Assembly (NCBI GenBank): GCA_038030265.1
Contig: CM075938.1
Location: 46,183,189 to 46,247,188, forward strand
DNA: 64,000 nt
Reading direction: 5' to 3'
Origin: Corythucha ciliata
Taxonomy: Eukaryota > Arthropoda > Insecta > Hemiptera > Tingidae
A model generated the notes under the pieces. The model was not told the DNA's origin and did not search any database. It saw only the letters and a list, made by a program, of their open reading frames with translations. The position numbers and the translations under genes were made by a program. Within the stretch, counting starts at the first letter, position 1; the number at the start of each line of letters is the position of its first letter. Below are positions 12,199-24,020 of this stretch, piece after piece.

Positions 12199-13680
12199 GC
12201 AGAACTGACTGTTTGCGTTATCTAAATGGTTAAACTAATAATGCACACATTGAAAATGTCAAAACTGAGTTCTTAACATAAAATTGACTAAAATGATGGA
12301 TTCATGCCCTAGGAATGGCCACACTGGCAGCGTTAAAATTGCCAAACTCCGCCCTATAAAATTGGTAAAACTGACTCTATGTGGCCTACGATGAATGGTT
12401 AAACTGACAATTCGCGCTTTGAAAATCCCTAAATGAGCTAAGCAGATGATTCATGTCCTGAAAATGGAAAAAAATTGGCCATTCCCGCGTCAGAAATAAC
12501 CATACTGAGCTTTTACGTCTTGAAAAAATCTAAACTGACGATCCTGGCCTTGAAAACTGGTTATTTACGCCTTGTAAATGACATACTCAACTCGTACCAA
12601 CAACTCACGGTCTAAGAATAGCCTAACTGATCGTTTATGCCCTACAGAGGATAAACAGACGATTCGCGCCTTCAAAGTGGCTATCTGCACCCAAAAAATG
12701 GCCAAACAGGGCTATTTGCGCCCTTCAAGCGATAAATTGACCACGTTTGATTGCGCACCGAGCATGGGCGTCCTACCGAACCCCTCCCACCAACTACCGA
12801 GCGTTAGCTTCCTGCACCTCATGGACTGGATAAACTTTTTGATTTGATTTGAAACTATAAATTGCTATAAAATTGCTTGATTGGAAAATCACGCCCTTAA
12901 AATGGCCAGTGAAATGGCGAAACTGCACTCATTCATAGTGCAAACATGGAAAAACTGAGCCACCACACCTAGAAAATGGCTAAAAATGCAGACGATTTGT
13001 GCCCTAAAAATAGCAGACCTAATAGTCTGCGTCTCGGAAATGCCTTAACTGACGATTCATGCCTAATGTGACTTGCTGCTGGTTGGACCTAAAAAAGCAA
13101 TTTCACGGATTTCAATTTCGGATTCAGAAAACAAATTTTTGTTCGTCCGATCAATTCGAGAACTGGTCAATCTAGCGACTCGTGCCTTATAAATTGCTAA
13201 ACTAACCGTTCGCACCCTAAAATTGACTTTACGGACGATTTGTCCCTGGAAATAGTCAAACGGACTATCATGCCCTAAAAATGGCTAAAATGACGATTCG
13301 CGACTTGGAAATGCCTAAAATGATGACTCCCACCTTGAAGATGGCCAAAAAAAGCCATTCCGGACAATTGAAAATGACTGAACTGACGATTCGTGCTCTG
13401 AAATAACCAAACGCCTTAAAAATGTCAATCTTCAATGTTTCGGTCTAAAAGTGGTCAAACTGGTCATTCACGCTATTTGGAAAGTGTTAGGGACAATGAC
13501 AATTCGCCCCTTGGAAGTGGTGGAACAGACTGGACAAGCTCTAAAACTGACTCTATGCGGCCTACGATGAATGGTTAAACTGACAATTCGTATCGTCGTT
13601 CGCTGGTCGTATTGACAATTCACGCTCCCCCTCCCCCACAGTGGCTATATTGACGGATTTGCGCCTTGAAAAACTACCAC
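11640..13680. repeat. Degenerate 25-30 bp tandem repeat, AAATGGCCAAACTGACGATTCGC type
   Basis: Over 2 kb consists of dozens of diverged units built from three phrases in order: CCCTAAAAATGGC, CAAACTGACG and ATTCGCGCC. An exact longer segment (GCGGCCTACGATGAATGGTTAAACTGACAATTCG core) occurs at both about 12380 and 13557, so some units duplicated more recently. Another array of this type occurs at 44470-45170. No coding or RNA signal. Confidence 0.6.
12155..12196. repeat. Poly(A) run, 42 bases
   Basis: An uninterrupted run of 42 A residues within the degenerate array. It could be the tail of a lost retroposon, but no element body or target duplication is visible on either side. Confidence 0.85.
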
Positions 13681-13841
13681 TCGCGTTCCAATTGTGGCGA
13701 CTCCACTTTTATTATTCGCCACATGACAAAAAAACAATTTCCAATTCTTCATTCGGACAAACAACGTCCCACCAAAATTAATAAAACTCTCTCATCATCA
13801 CATCAAAATTTATTTATTTAATTATAGAGCAACTTTCTTCT

Positions 13842-13971
13842 CTATAACCGCTTCGCTGGATGCACCATTTTCTCCGTCGTTGATCTCGTTAAAGCTTACA
13901 ATCAAATCCCTGTCAACCCAGACGACATTCCAAAGACCGCCATAACGACTTCCTCCACACATTCAAGCCAT
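13842..13971 (+). pseudogene. Ty3/gypsy reverse transcriptase fragment
   Basis: One frame encodes [20 protein letters not shown] followed by [10 protein letters not shown], the finger-palm region of Ty3/gypsy RT that carries the first catalytic aspartate. It lies upstream of the 5' LTR of the gypsy element at 14041. That element lacks exactly this part of RT, so the piece may be displaced from it or come from a separate copy. Similarity is lost on both sides. Confidence 0.7.
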
Positions 13972-14066
13972 CTTACAAACCCAAGCTGATCTATCGCTTG
14001 ACCGACTCGCCGTCACGGTGGATAAAATAAAGGAAGTACACTGTTCTTTCAGTTTAGACTTTCTAA

Positions 14067-14208
14067 GGCCCCTTTTACACGAGTAATTTTTTTGATCCAA
14101 TTAGCCATTTTGAAAAAAATTGACAGATGTTCCCTGCCTCAAAATCATCTGTTTGTGAACAGATTGAACATAGTTTTGAACAAAAAACTTACTGGTGTAA
14201 AACAGGCC
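14067..14208. mobile_element. MITE in 5' LTR, TAA target duplication
   Basis: The 142-bp insert has inverted ends GGCCCCTTTTACACGAGTAA and GGCCTGTTTTACACCAGTAA. It is flanked by TAA on both sides (14064-14066 and 14209-14211). The other LTR of the same element shows the uninterrupted sequence, so the insertion boundaries are exact. A 3-bp TWA duplication fits PIF/Harbinger-type MITEs. Confidence 0.8.
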
Positions 14209-14266
14209 TAATAAAATCGAGTTACATAAAATATTTCTTAAAACATTTAGTTCATTACTCGATAAT

Positions 14267-14284
14267 TGGTGACCCACCGACGTC
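14267..14284 (+). promoter_or_regulatory. Primer-binding site, tRNA-Trp type
   Basis: TGGTGACCC immediately follows the 5' LTR end. The usual tRNA-Trp-complementary site reads TGGTGACCCCGACGTG; here AC is inserted after the first nine bases. It would prime minus-strand DNA synthesis in an intact element. Confidence 0.6.
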
Positions 14285-14304
14285 TACGCACCGAACGTCT
14301 CAGC

Positions 14305-14797
14305 ATGAGCAACCCCGACATCGACAATCTCGCGGCGCAGTTGGCTGAACTGCAACGGCTAGTGCACCAACGTCCAGCTCTACCCGACGACGCAGCCCAG
14401 CCGCCAGCTGTTCATCGCGTCAGCGTCAACTCCCTCCATTTTTGAAGGAGAAACCACTACTTTGGTTTCGACAGGTCGACGCGCAGTTTCAACTCGCCGG
14501 AATTACCCAGGAAACAACGAAATTTTCTCACCTTGTTTCTCAACTCTGACCGAATGCTTCATTAATGAAGTAGAAGACATCATCGTCAATCTTCCCGCTC
14601 AAAATCCACACACTGAACTCAAAAACGCTCTCGTCCAGCGGTTTTCTGTTTCGGAAGAACAGCGCGTCCGACAGTTGATTGCGCACGAAGAGCTCGGTGA
14701 TCGAAAACCATCTCAATTTTTGCGGCATTTGACATCCCTCGCAGGAACTATCGCTCCCAATGACAACTTCATGCGAACCCTCTGGATCCAACGACTC
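14305..14797 (+). pseudogene. Gypsy gag, frameshifted
   Basis: An ATG at 14305 opens MSNPDIDNLAAQLAELQRL. The frame then shifts near 14440 to one reading PPFLKEKPLLWFRQVDAQFQ, ends in a TGA after SHLVSQL, and shifts again to LTECFINEVED. Capsid-type sequence continues to NFMRTLWIQRL near 14796. The C-terminal gag with its zinc knuckle, all of protease and most of RT are missing, because the sequence runs straight into the RT C-terminus in the same frame. Confidence 0.7.
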
Positions 14798-16845
14798 TCG
14801 CAATACGGCATCCTTGTTAATGCCAAGAAAACCATCCTCGGATCCCCATCAGTCCTTTTCTTAGGCCATCAAGTCACAGCAGACGGTATTCGACCTCCCC
14901 TAGAACGAATCCAAGCACTTCAAGACTTTCCCCAACCATCCACAGCTCAAGGTCTCTGCCGATTCCTCGGCATGATCAATTTTTACCGTCGCTTCATCCC
15001 TTCGGCTTCCGAACTCCAAGCTCCTCTTCACGCCATGCTCTCCCAACTTCGTGGCAATCAATCAGTTCACTGGACCAGGGAAACTCAAAATGCTTTCAAC
15101 GCCTGGAAAAGTCATCTAGCTACCGCAACCCTCCTTGCCCACCCCGAATTCAACGCAGAGCTTGCTCTCTTCACTGACGCCTCCCAAACAACTATTGGCG
15201 CATCGCTTCAGCAAAAAGGTTGGTGACTCTTGGCAACCATTGGCCTTCTTCTCAAAAAAGCTGACCCCACGTCAAGCGGAATGGCCTGCTTTCTATAGAG
15301 AACTGCATGCGGTCTACTCGGCGATCCAGCATTTCCGCCACATTCTGGAAGCACAACATTTCGTTGTCTACACCGACCACAAACCCCTCATCTATGCCTT
15401 CAGCCAAAAGAAGGAGAAGCTTCCACCCATTCAATTAAACCAACCCTCTTTCATCGCCCAATTCTCCACAGATATTCGACACGTCAGCGGCACCGCCAAC
15501 GTAGTCGCCGATGCCCTCACTCGCGTCGATTCCATCTCCGCAAACTCTTCCGCTCCCATCAACCTCGATACACTCGCCCGTGTGCAGCTTGAAGACGATG
15601 AACTTCGCGACCTCATGGCATCACCTTCGTCTCTTCAGCTCAGTCGCGTCAACGCACCCGGCTCGGACGTTACCCTTATCTGCGACACGTCGACACAAAT
15701 TCCTCGTCCTTACGTACCTTTCTCCATGCGCCGACAAATCTTTCATTCCCTCCATGACCTAAGCCACCCCGGTGTCAAAACTTCTACGAAGCTTGTCACC
15801 CATCGATTCGTCTGGCCACACATCCGTCGCGATTGCCGTACATGGACGCAGGCACGCATCCCTTGCCAACGTGCGAAAATAACGCGGCATGTTCACTCTC
15901 CAACCGGCCATTTCCAGCCCCCCACATCCCGCTTCGAACACATTCACGTCGACCTCATCGGACCGTTGCCACCTGCTCAACAATTTCGATATTGTCTCAC
16001 TGTCATCGACGGATTTACGCGATGGCCAGAAGTATGTCCCCTCGAAGACATCTCTGCTCCCACCGTTGCACACGCTCTCGTCAAAACCTGGATTTCCCGA
16101 TTCGGCTGCCCCGCACGGATCACAACAGATCAAGGGCGACAGTTCGAATCCCAGCTATTCAAGACTCTAGGAGCCACTTTTGGCACCGAGCGCATCCGCT
16201 CCACACCTTAACATCCATGCTCCAACGGCATGATTGAACGTTTTCATCGACAACTGAAAGCCTCTCTAACTTGTCACCCAAGCGCTTTTCGAGAGGATCT
16301 CAATGGCTCACTGCTGAACTCGTTTACGGCGAACCACTGCGCCTTCCAGGTGATTTCTCACTTCCTCCCCTAGAACTTCTCCAACGGATCCCTCCAACCT
16401 CCTCGATTGTCTTCGAAAACAGATGTCCCAACTACGCCCTGTACCAGCTGACTACCACTCATCAAAAACACTCTTCGTATTTCAGGAATTATCCTCGTGC
16501 TCCCACGTCTTCCTTCGAGACGACACGATCCGCCGTTCCCTTCAACCTCCTTACACTGGCCCCTACCAAGTCATAAGACGCGACGACAAAACAATCACTC
16601 TTCTTGTCAATTCCAAACCCATGAAAGTCAGCATCGATCGCGTCAAGCCTGCCTACATACTCTCTCCGCCCAACACCTCTTCGATTGACGTTGATATGTC
16701 TTCAACGCGTGTCTTCCCTCCGAAGAAGCACGTTCGTTTTTCATCACCTCCCGGACTTCCAGTTTCCATAGGGGGCAAATGCGGCGTCACAATTTTAATT
16801 TATTATTACCCCCGCAACATAAAAAAATCTGTTCTTTCAGTTTAG
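14798..16845 (+). pseudogene. Gypsy pol: RT end, RNase H, integrase
   Basis: RT C-terminus (LFLGHQVTADGI, then RFLGMINFYRRFIP) and RNase H (LFTDASQTTIGASLQQK, then YTDHKPL near 15370 and VADALTRVD). Integrase follows with HDLSHPGVK, HVDLIGP (first D), TTDQGRQFES (second D) and SNGMIERFHR (E). One extra G near 15219 shifts frame inside RNase H, and a TAA at 16209-16211 replaces a residue just before the catalytic E segment. A further shift precedes the chromodomain-free C-terminus YTGPYQVIRRDDKTITLLVN. The pol is dead. Confidence 0.85.
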
Positions 16846-16867
16846 ACTTTCTAATAAAATCGAGTTA

Positions 16868-17312
16868 AGGGGTCCATAGACGAACAATAAAATATTGCGC
16901 AATAAATTTGTACAATATTTCGTTTCCAGATGTTTAGAGATAAAAAAATAGGTTGTTCATTATATTGTGCAACCCATCAATACAACCCACAATAAGGCAC
17001 TATAAAACCCGAGTACTGCGACACGAAAATCGGCGCCATACTTGGTCCCTCATATGATTATAATTGTCACCTGATATCATTGACAAGTAGGATATTTTTA
17101 TTTATTTCGACCGCATTCCGCGTTTGTTTGCTGCTACGATGACAATTTTTTCATTCATGATATTGTGTTTACCCTAACGACTGAGGGACAAAATATGGCG
17201 CTGAAATCCGTGTTGCAGTACCTGTGTTTTAAAGGTTCTCTACCCACAAACGTTCAATTTTATTGTACAACCCCTATTATTGCGCAACATTATTTTACGT
17301 GCATGGGCCGCT
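16868..17312. mobile_element. MITE in 3' LTR, TTA target duplication
   Basis: A 445-bp insert in the 3' LTR is flanked by TTA (16865-16867 and 17313-17315). Its inverted ends read AGGGGTCCATAGACG and AGCGGCCCATGCACG, followed in both arms by TTGCGCAA. The 5' LTR carries the uninterrupted site. A TWA duplication again suggests PIF/Harbinger. Confidence 0.75.
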
Positions 17313-17359
17313 TTACATAAAATATTTCTTAAAACATTTAGTTCATTACTCGATACAAT

Positions 17360-18415
17360 AATGGCCAAATTGACCATTCGTACCTTAGAAATGCCTGAAC
17401 TGACGATTCGTACACCCTAACTACCACCAAAACGACTAGTCAGGCACTAAAAATTGCAAACTCAGTCACTGACGAGAATTCGGGTTTCAGACGCATGGAT
17501 TTTCTTAATTCCTCCACTGTCAGTTTCGGTCGAGCTGTCAATTTCCTCAAAACTGATAATTTAGTCTTTATAAAACTCCTAATTTTGTCCCAGAAACTGA
17601 CAGTCTTGACTTGGAATCTGTCAATTTCCTCCTACATAACAGAAGATCACAAAACTTGACTTCGAGATTCAGCAGCAGACATTCGGGCTTTCAACATGAG
17701 GTATTTGGGCCCCTTTACCTGAAACAGTCGAGTTCTTAAAACTCTCAAAACAATTCCGTCCCGTAAACTGTCAATTTCACCCGAGAAACTGTCCAATTTG
17801 TCATAAATAACTGTCAATGTGGTCTCAAAACTGTCAATTTCATCCTGGGGGCTGTACATTTCTAGTTGAAACTATCAGTTTCGGCCTAACACTGTCAATT
17901 TTGCCCTACGAAGGTCAATTTCGTCGTTCAAAAGTGTCAATTTCGTCGTCAAAACTATACCGATATCATTCTAAAACTGTCAATTTCGCCCCACGAACTG
18001 TCAGTTTCGTCCTCGAATCTGCTAATTTCTTCCTAGAAACTGCGTCAAGGGATTTCGGAAACTGACGGTTTCTAAGCCCCTTCACCGGAAACAGTCAAGA
18101 ACTAGAAACTGTCAATTTCGTCGTTCAAAACAGTCAATTTTGCCCTATAACTGTCAAGTAAATGTTCAAATCTAACGATTTCGTCCTAGAAACTGTCAAT
18201 TTTGTTCTTCAAACCGTGAATTTCGTCCTTGAAACTGTCAATTTCTTCCTAGTATTGTCAATTTCGTGCCCGAAACAGTCACTTTCGTCGCCAGTCGTGT
18301 CGTCCTGAAACTGCCAATTCCATCTTAAAAAGCGTCAATTTCGTCCAGGAAACTATCAACTTGCATTTGTTCGGGAAACAGTCAATTCCTTTCTGAAACT
18401 GTCCATTTTGTCCAA
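17360..18415. repeat. Degenerate 20-23 bp tandem repeat, AAACTGTCAATTTCGTCCT type
   Basis: About forty diverged copies of a unit with the phrase GAAACTGTCAATTTCGTCCT. It begins right after the gypsy 3' LTR and fades near 18415. No coding signal. From 18415 to 19260 I see nothing beyond a (GTT)n run at 19150-19172. Confidence 0.65.
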
Positions 18416-19149
18416 TGTCGTCTGATTCTCTTGAAAATTTGTGTACGTGACCCTCGTGATTCTTTTTAATTATTTTCATAATTTCAAAACTTTCAACCGT
18501 GAGCAAGATACTTTTTAAACATGTTTTGTCGCTTACGATCGAACATGGGAAAACAATTTCTGTTATTTGGTGGATGCGATTTAGGCGGATACGTTTACTG
18601 AATCAGATCACTGTCGCTTACGTTTTCCCGTGGAGGGTTAAATTCCTTTAAAAATTTAAACAAATAGTGGTTTTGTTGTTATGTGGATTATGGCAAGTCA
18701 TAAAAACAAAACATAATTGAACGCATTACACGCCCTATTTTAAGAATAACAACAGTAAAGTCAGCTATCAATGATAGCGAACTGGTGTTGGTTGCATTTT
18801 TGTTGTATAAATACGTGGACAGAATGAGTTTCATAGATCTCATTCAAGAATTTACATGTTTTTCAAGCGCCAGAAGATAGTACTTGCTATTCCAGTCCCA
18901 AAAACCAGTTATTGTGCACTTTTGGTCTTAACTCCAGAAGACTATAGTGAGATTTGTGAGATTCCACGTTGAAAAGTACGTAAGAAATAACAGTAACGTC
19001 GGTCTACCATTGAAATTTTCATCAAATTTAAAACTGTCGCAACTTTATGGGTGCAAACAAGTATTTTTAGTACTATTGGCGATTGTAGCTAAGGGATACG
19101 ATATCTGGCGGCTTTTCAGAGAAACATTGAGTCCGGTACTCCATGTGAT

Positions 19150-19172
19150 TTGTTGTTGTTGTTGTTGTTGTT
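19150..19172. repeat. (GTT)n microsatellite
   Basis: Seven uninterrupted GTT units. Confidence 0.9.
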
Positions 19173-19259
19173 TCACAACAAACTAAAACAAAGGTTTTCT
19201 ACAATGAGGAAGTTCATATATCACAAATGTTGGTCAGTGACACTTTTTTACTGTGAACT

Positions 19260-21036
19260 ACGGCTACGTAATCCGACGGTGACGAGGAGGCTTCGATATT
19301 GTACCTTTGGCATCACCGAATCAAGAAAACAAGACGGTTTTGCGGGTGCGCAGTACACCCATACAGAAACTCACGGTCGGCCATTTGTTGGAAAAAGAAA
19401 ACTCGAAAACACCGATTCAAAAACGTTTTCGACCATTTTGCTGAACCCGTGCCGTTCTCTGAGCACTAAAACGAAACCTGGCGGGAAACTTCGAAGCTCG
19501 ACATATCCGTTGAGAAGACTCCGGACGCTTGTCGAAGGGAAACCCTATTGTGGACCTGACCACCGATAAGCATCCGTGCCAGACCGTAGAGAAGACTCCG
19601 GTTATTATTTTTATTCGTCCCCTCAACCTCGGTGGAGCTTGATAGATACTACGGGGCTTAGAGGCACTTGTGTCTGCCACGGAATTCATCGAGTAAGACC
19701 GATCCTGTACGAACCTTTCCCTGTCCTTGCCGAACTCCGCGAAGAAGACGCTGCGGACAACAAAAAGGGACGCTAACGGACCGTTAGCCCGAAAGGCTAC
19801 CCCTAGCCAGTGTTTTTTTCTTTTTTCTGACCAGTGGTGCGGATAACCTTACGGGAACCTTCCAAGCTCTACTCCGTTGAGAAGACTCCGGACGCTTGTT
19901 CAAGTGGACACCCTATTGTGGATTAAACCGCCCCTGGTTCAAGTCGTCCTAAACCGGACGCGTAGATCCAAGTAAATCGGACGGATAACCTTGCGGGAAC
20001 CTTCCAAGTTCGACATATCCGTTGAGAAGACTCCGGACACTTGTTGAAGGGAAACCTTATTGGGGATTAGACCGTCATTATTGCAAGTCGTCAGTAACCT
20101 GACGCATAGAGCAAAACCGAACAGTCGGATAACATTACGGGAACCTTCCAAGCTCGACATATCCGTTCAGAAGACTCCGGACGCTTGTTGAATTCATCGA
20201 TTGTGGATTGTGGATTAAACCGTCACTGTTAAAGTCGTCATACCCTTGACGCACATATAAAACCGGACCGGCAGGATAACCTTCGGGAACCTTCCAAGTT
20301 CGACACATCCGTTGAGAAGACTTCGGACGCTTGTTGAAGGGAAACCCTATTGTGGACCTGACCACCGGTAGGCATTCGTGCCCAAGGGCGGATCTGGGAC
20401 CTCTCTCAGGGGGGGGGGGTAATCTAAACCCCTCCCCACCACCAGTACGCCCCCACCACCTGCCCACCACTCACCTTCCCCCATGTTTTGAGAGATTTTC
20501 CAAGCTCCAGGGGGGGGTAATTCTGCTGTTACCCCCCGCCTTAGATCCGCCTATGTTCGTGCCAGACCGTTGAGATGACTCCGGTCAACCTTTCTTCTCG
20601 TTCCCTCACCCCCGGTGGACCTCGATAGATACTACGGGGCTTAGCGACACTTGTGTCTGCCCCAGAATTCATCGAGCAAGTCCGATCCTGTCCGAACCTT
20701 TCCGGTCCTTGCCGAACTCGGCGAACGAGACACTGCGGACAACACCAAGGGACGCTAACGGACCGCTAGCCCGACAAGAGGATCTGCAACAGCGCGAAGG
20801 GACATTACCAGACCGACAGTCGCGAGCTCCACGCACCGGAACGCCCGGAAACCGTTAAAGAACAGAATTGTTATTATTTTTTCCAAATCAAAAATTGTAA
20901 ATCAGTTGTATTATATTGAGAATATTGGGGCCTGTTACCCAAAGCAAACAACAGGTGGCGACCGTTAATTTCTTGCATCTTCAAACCTCATCTTCGGGTC
21001 GTCCGAACGACCCATATTAAGCCACACCGCGTCACA
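19260..21036 (+). mobile_element. LTR-like region with 146-bp tandem repeats
   Basis: The 3' part (20920-21036) closely resembles the 3' part of the solo LTR at 25749-27333. Both have GGGGCCTGTTACCCAAA, then ACAGGTGGCGACCGT, then an ATTAAGC.ACAC.GCGTCA end. The body holds about four tandem units of 140-146 bp (phrases near 19866, 20006, 20152 and 20298 reading CCGTTGAGAAGACTCCGGAC). An outer pair of about 130-bp segments at 19640-19790 and 20612-20770 also matches. The left boundary is not resolved and no gag-pol adjoins it. Confidence 0.5.
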
Positions 21037-21257
21037 ACATGTTCAGTAAAATTTAGCGCCGGCGCCATCCACCCGTCCTCCGTGATAAATTAAAATAATG
21101 GACACTGTGTTGAAAAGAAAAACGAGACACCACACACGATTTATGAATTCACACATGTTGCCGTGTGTTGATAATTTTTGTTATTGTTCTGAATTGGAAT
21201 AAAAAGATTAATTGTTTTCATAATAACTTGAGAGTTCACATACAACACATTGTCTAG

Positions 21258-22715
21258 TTACTTCGGAGGAAATATTGTGTCGAAGGGCACAACTGACGAC
21301 ATTCTGTTCAGTGTGTTGGCGCAATTTTGACCGAGAGTTTTACTCAGAGCAGGAAGCAAGTCGCGCATGACATCCTTCCAATTCTCGTTCAAAAAATTAT
21401 TCATGTGATCACCTGCGTAAAAATATTCAAAGAACAACGCTTGAGTAGATTCGGAATAACCGGTAGACATTCATGAAAAAATGCTTGGGAAAAGTTCAAA
21501 TGAGAATATCCTTCATTTGTTTTGAAGTTTCTTAATGAACGTTTCGGTTTAACGTTCAAAAATTAAACTTCACAACATGCATTGAATCGTCGCCGAAAGA
21601 ACCTTTTTCACTAAGTTCGAATAATTGTCAGTGATATTTCACTCTCATCATCAACATTGTCTTGAATCTCACCCGTTGGGAATAATGACGATTCAAGCGT
21701 ATTGTGAACGTTTCTACTCGTACTAAGCAAGTCAAAAGAATAATAAAAATGAAGAGAATTGAGAGGTAATACCTAGGAATTTATCTCCGTTGAAAAGATT
21801 TTCAAGTTTAATTGTCATATTTCCAATGTGGAGGGGGAAATCTGTTGAGATGAATTTCGCGTGTTCCAGCCCGTTCTTCTGTTTTTCAACAGTCCATTTA
21901 AATTTCCAGGAGTATTTAAGGTTTTCTAGTTCGAAAAAAAGTTCAAGATTTTAACCTTGGTTTGAAAATGAATGAATGGAAACATCAATAAACTTACGAA
22001 GATCAATTTCACAGTTTCCTTTTCCCGCGATGGGCAGAATCAGAACTCTCCCCGACGCAGTGTATAGTCCTTTAATCTTCAATATGTCCAGCGTCAAGAA
22101 CCATTCACCACTCTGTTCTTTGAAATTCATCCTTAATTAATGGATAGGCACAAACATTTGTTATTCCGGTCATGTTATTCTTTTTATGGAATTATCTCAG
22201 AAACATTCTTACTTGATATCGTAGAGCTTTGAATTTTCCAAATTCCACATTTGACAGTTCTTCAATATTAAATTGAGCCCAACACTACGCGTCCCTTGGC
22301 GAATGGCAAGCTCTTTTAATTCGAAAGGATCTAATGATGGGATTTTGTAAGCCGGGTCTCCTAAATGAAATGTTTGATTTCCTCATTACGTATTAATTAA
22401 TTTATGATATTTTCGAGAACATGGTAATTTACCTTTGGCCACAATTTTGATAGCAGGAGCTCCCACTTCGACGGCACATTTCTCAAAGTTGGGATCATTT
22501 CTAGGGCAGGCGCGACTAATGTATGATGCTGAAGGTATAGGAAAGATGTAAATTACTAGTTTACGTACCGGGGTCAAACATAAAGTAAACAAGATGAACA
22601 AAAAACTGTACTCACGCAGTGAACGTGGCTTTGGTGATTGCTTCGGGATTTTAGCGCCCTCGGTGACAATTCCAAAACACAAAACTACGGACACTAGCCA
22701 CAAAATCACACCCAT
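21258..22715 (-). CDS. Takeout/JHBP-family secreted lipid-binding protein (gene B)
   Basis: Exons in transcription order: 22616-22715, 22433-22528, 22213-22360, 21998-22131, 21773-21925 and 21258-21412. Total 786 nt, 261 aa plus stop, with the same intron phases as gene A (1,1,2,1,1). The start at 22715 gives a clear signal peptide (MGVILWLVSVVLCFGIVTEG); an upstream in-frame ATG at 22739 is not kept in gene C, so the inner one is preferred. Conserved cysteines are in RACPRNDP and EKC. The JHBP-type end reads NLFNGDKFL-GDHMN then FLNENWKDV. No lesion is seen and all splice sites are usable, the weakest acceptor being that of exon 4. Gene C is an almost identical copy 35 kb away. Confidence 0.87.
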
Positions 22716-24020
22716 TTTTTTCTCCAAGAGGACTCGCAAACTGCAGCAGCTTTTTATTGTTCGTCAAGCATTTATACACTGAAAGTCGTTGTCATCGGCC
22801 TTGATGAAGTAATATTATCGAAAGTTCCTGGGCGACTTGGAAGAGTAACATAACAACAAAAAAATTGCAGGTTTAAAAGGGAATGTTGATGGTTCCCCAA
22901 GCTTAGGATAATTCACTGCAGGGAATATGTGGAAAAAAAAGTTGCATCAAGGTCTCGACGGCTGCATTTAAATTACAAACACGTCTCTAATAACACTTGA
23001 TGATTTCCCGTCAAGTTCAGTGACACTCTCTAAATAAACCCGTAAATTATCATTTACGGCACCAGACTTGCTCGGATTAGACCAAAAAGTAATGAATATT
23101 ACTTATTATCCTTTACTTCGCATTTTGACATTTTATCTTTTTCATGCATTTTGCTCGAAAATTGGATACAAATTGCTCTTTCCCAGTTTTCCGGAGAGTG
23201 AGTCGGTGACTGAATGCAATCTTCTTTGAAGATTGGGGAAGCTGGTTAGTTACAAAAAAATGAGAGATGTTTTTAACGTAATTGTAGACTACATTACAAG
23301 ATTAGTAAGTGGTGCATTACCTGCGAGTTTTTTGTTTGGCGGGCGAGGCTTTTCTACAGAAAAATGTAAATTAGCGTTAGATTTAGCTAACTGCCTGCAT
23401 TAAGTTTGTCTAACCCGTTGGAAACCGGTAATTATAATCTGGATTCGCCTCATTCAATAGGTCCTCTTTGCGGGTTATTTTTCAGTTTTGGTATCGTTTA
23501 GTGCGCATAACTCTTCGATAGGTGGTGAAAACTGGTAACAACGGCATGTCATTGGAAAGCTGACATTATGAGGAAGTTTTCCTTATGAATGCAAAAAAAT
23601 ATTTTCCTCTCACGAAATGATGTAAATCGGTGACGAAAATTGGGCAGAAATGCGAAAAACGTGTTTCTTTCCGATATCTAATGCCCTAACGGCTAGGGCC
23701 TTGATATGATTTTATTGAGTTGAGGACCAATATTGAAGGAAATTGTATGCTTTTTTCAATGAGCTACTTTCTTTTAGTCTAGCACCTGTTGATGAGGTCG
23801 TACTAGTCACTTATCGTAAAAAAACAGAGGGTCACGAACAAAACACGAAATTGACGATATCTCGAAAACCAAGAGGAATTCCAAAAAACCTCAAATAGTG
23901 ATTTCGATCACAAATGAGGTGTACTATCACCATACATTCTCTGTCGAGGTAATTTATGAACACCCTGTATAATCACGGATGAGGTGATAACATTTCAACA
24001 AAGATTGCACAAGGTTATAG
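22716..24020. other. 5' flank of gene B, partly duplicated upstream of gene C
   Basis: Sequence to about 23270 matches 57777-58435 upstream of gene C, so the duplication includes the promoter region. From about 23281 to 24668 the B copy holds sequence with no counterpart upstream of C. No gene is seen. Confidence 0.55.

Larger units (their letters stand above)
14041..17357 (+). mobile_element. Ty3/gypsy LTR retrotransposon, internally deleted
   Basis: LTR copies flank a gag-pol region. After both inserted MITEs are disregarded, the 5' copy (14041-14265) and the 3' copy (from 16829) share CTGTTCTTTCAGTTTAGAC and all that follows to ATTACTCGATA. The 3' LTR may begin at 16780 (TGCGGCGTCAC) after a G-rich tract. 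The primer-binding site at 14267-14284 (TGGTGACCC then CGACGT) resembles the complement of the tRNA-Trp 3' end, as in the CsRn1 clade, with two extra bases. The element sits in the degenerate repeat region. Confidence 0.8.

Noticed and set aside
17360..18415. Regular short repeats as a CRISPR array
   Set aside because: Units are diverged and directly adjacent, without constant repeats and unique spacers, in a eukaryotic setting.
19150..19569. 139-codon plus-strand frame
   Set aside because: It begins in a GTT microsatellite and runs into the LTR-like tandem repeat; no domain or splice support.
22716..22739. Upstream ATG of gene B adding eight residues
   Set aside because: It is not kept in gene C and would displace the signal peptide from the N-terminus.
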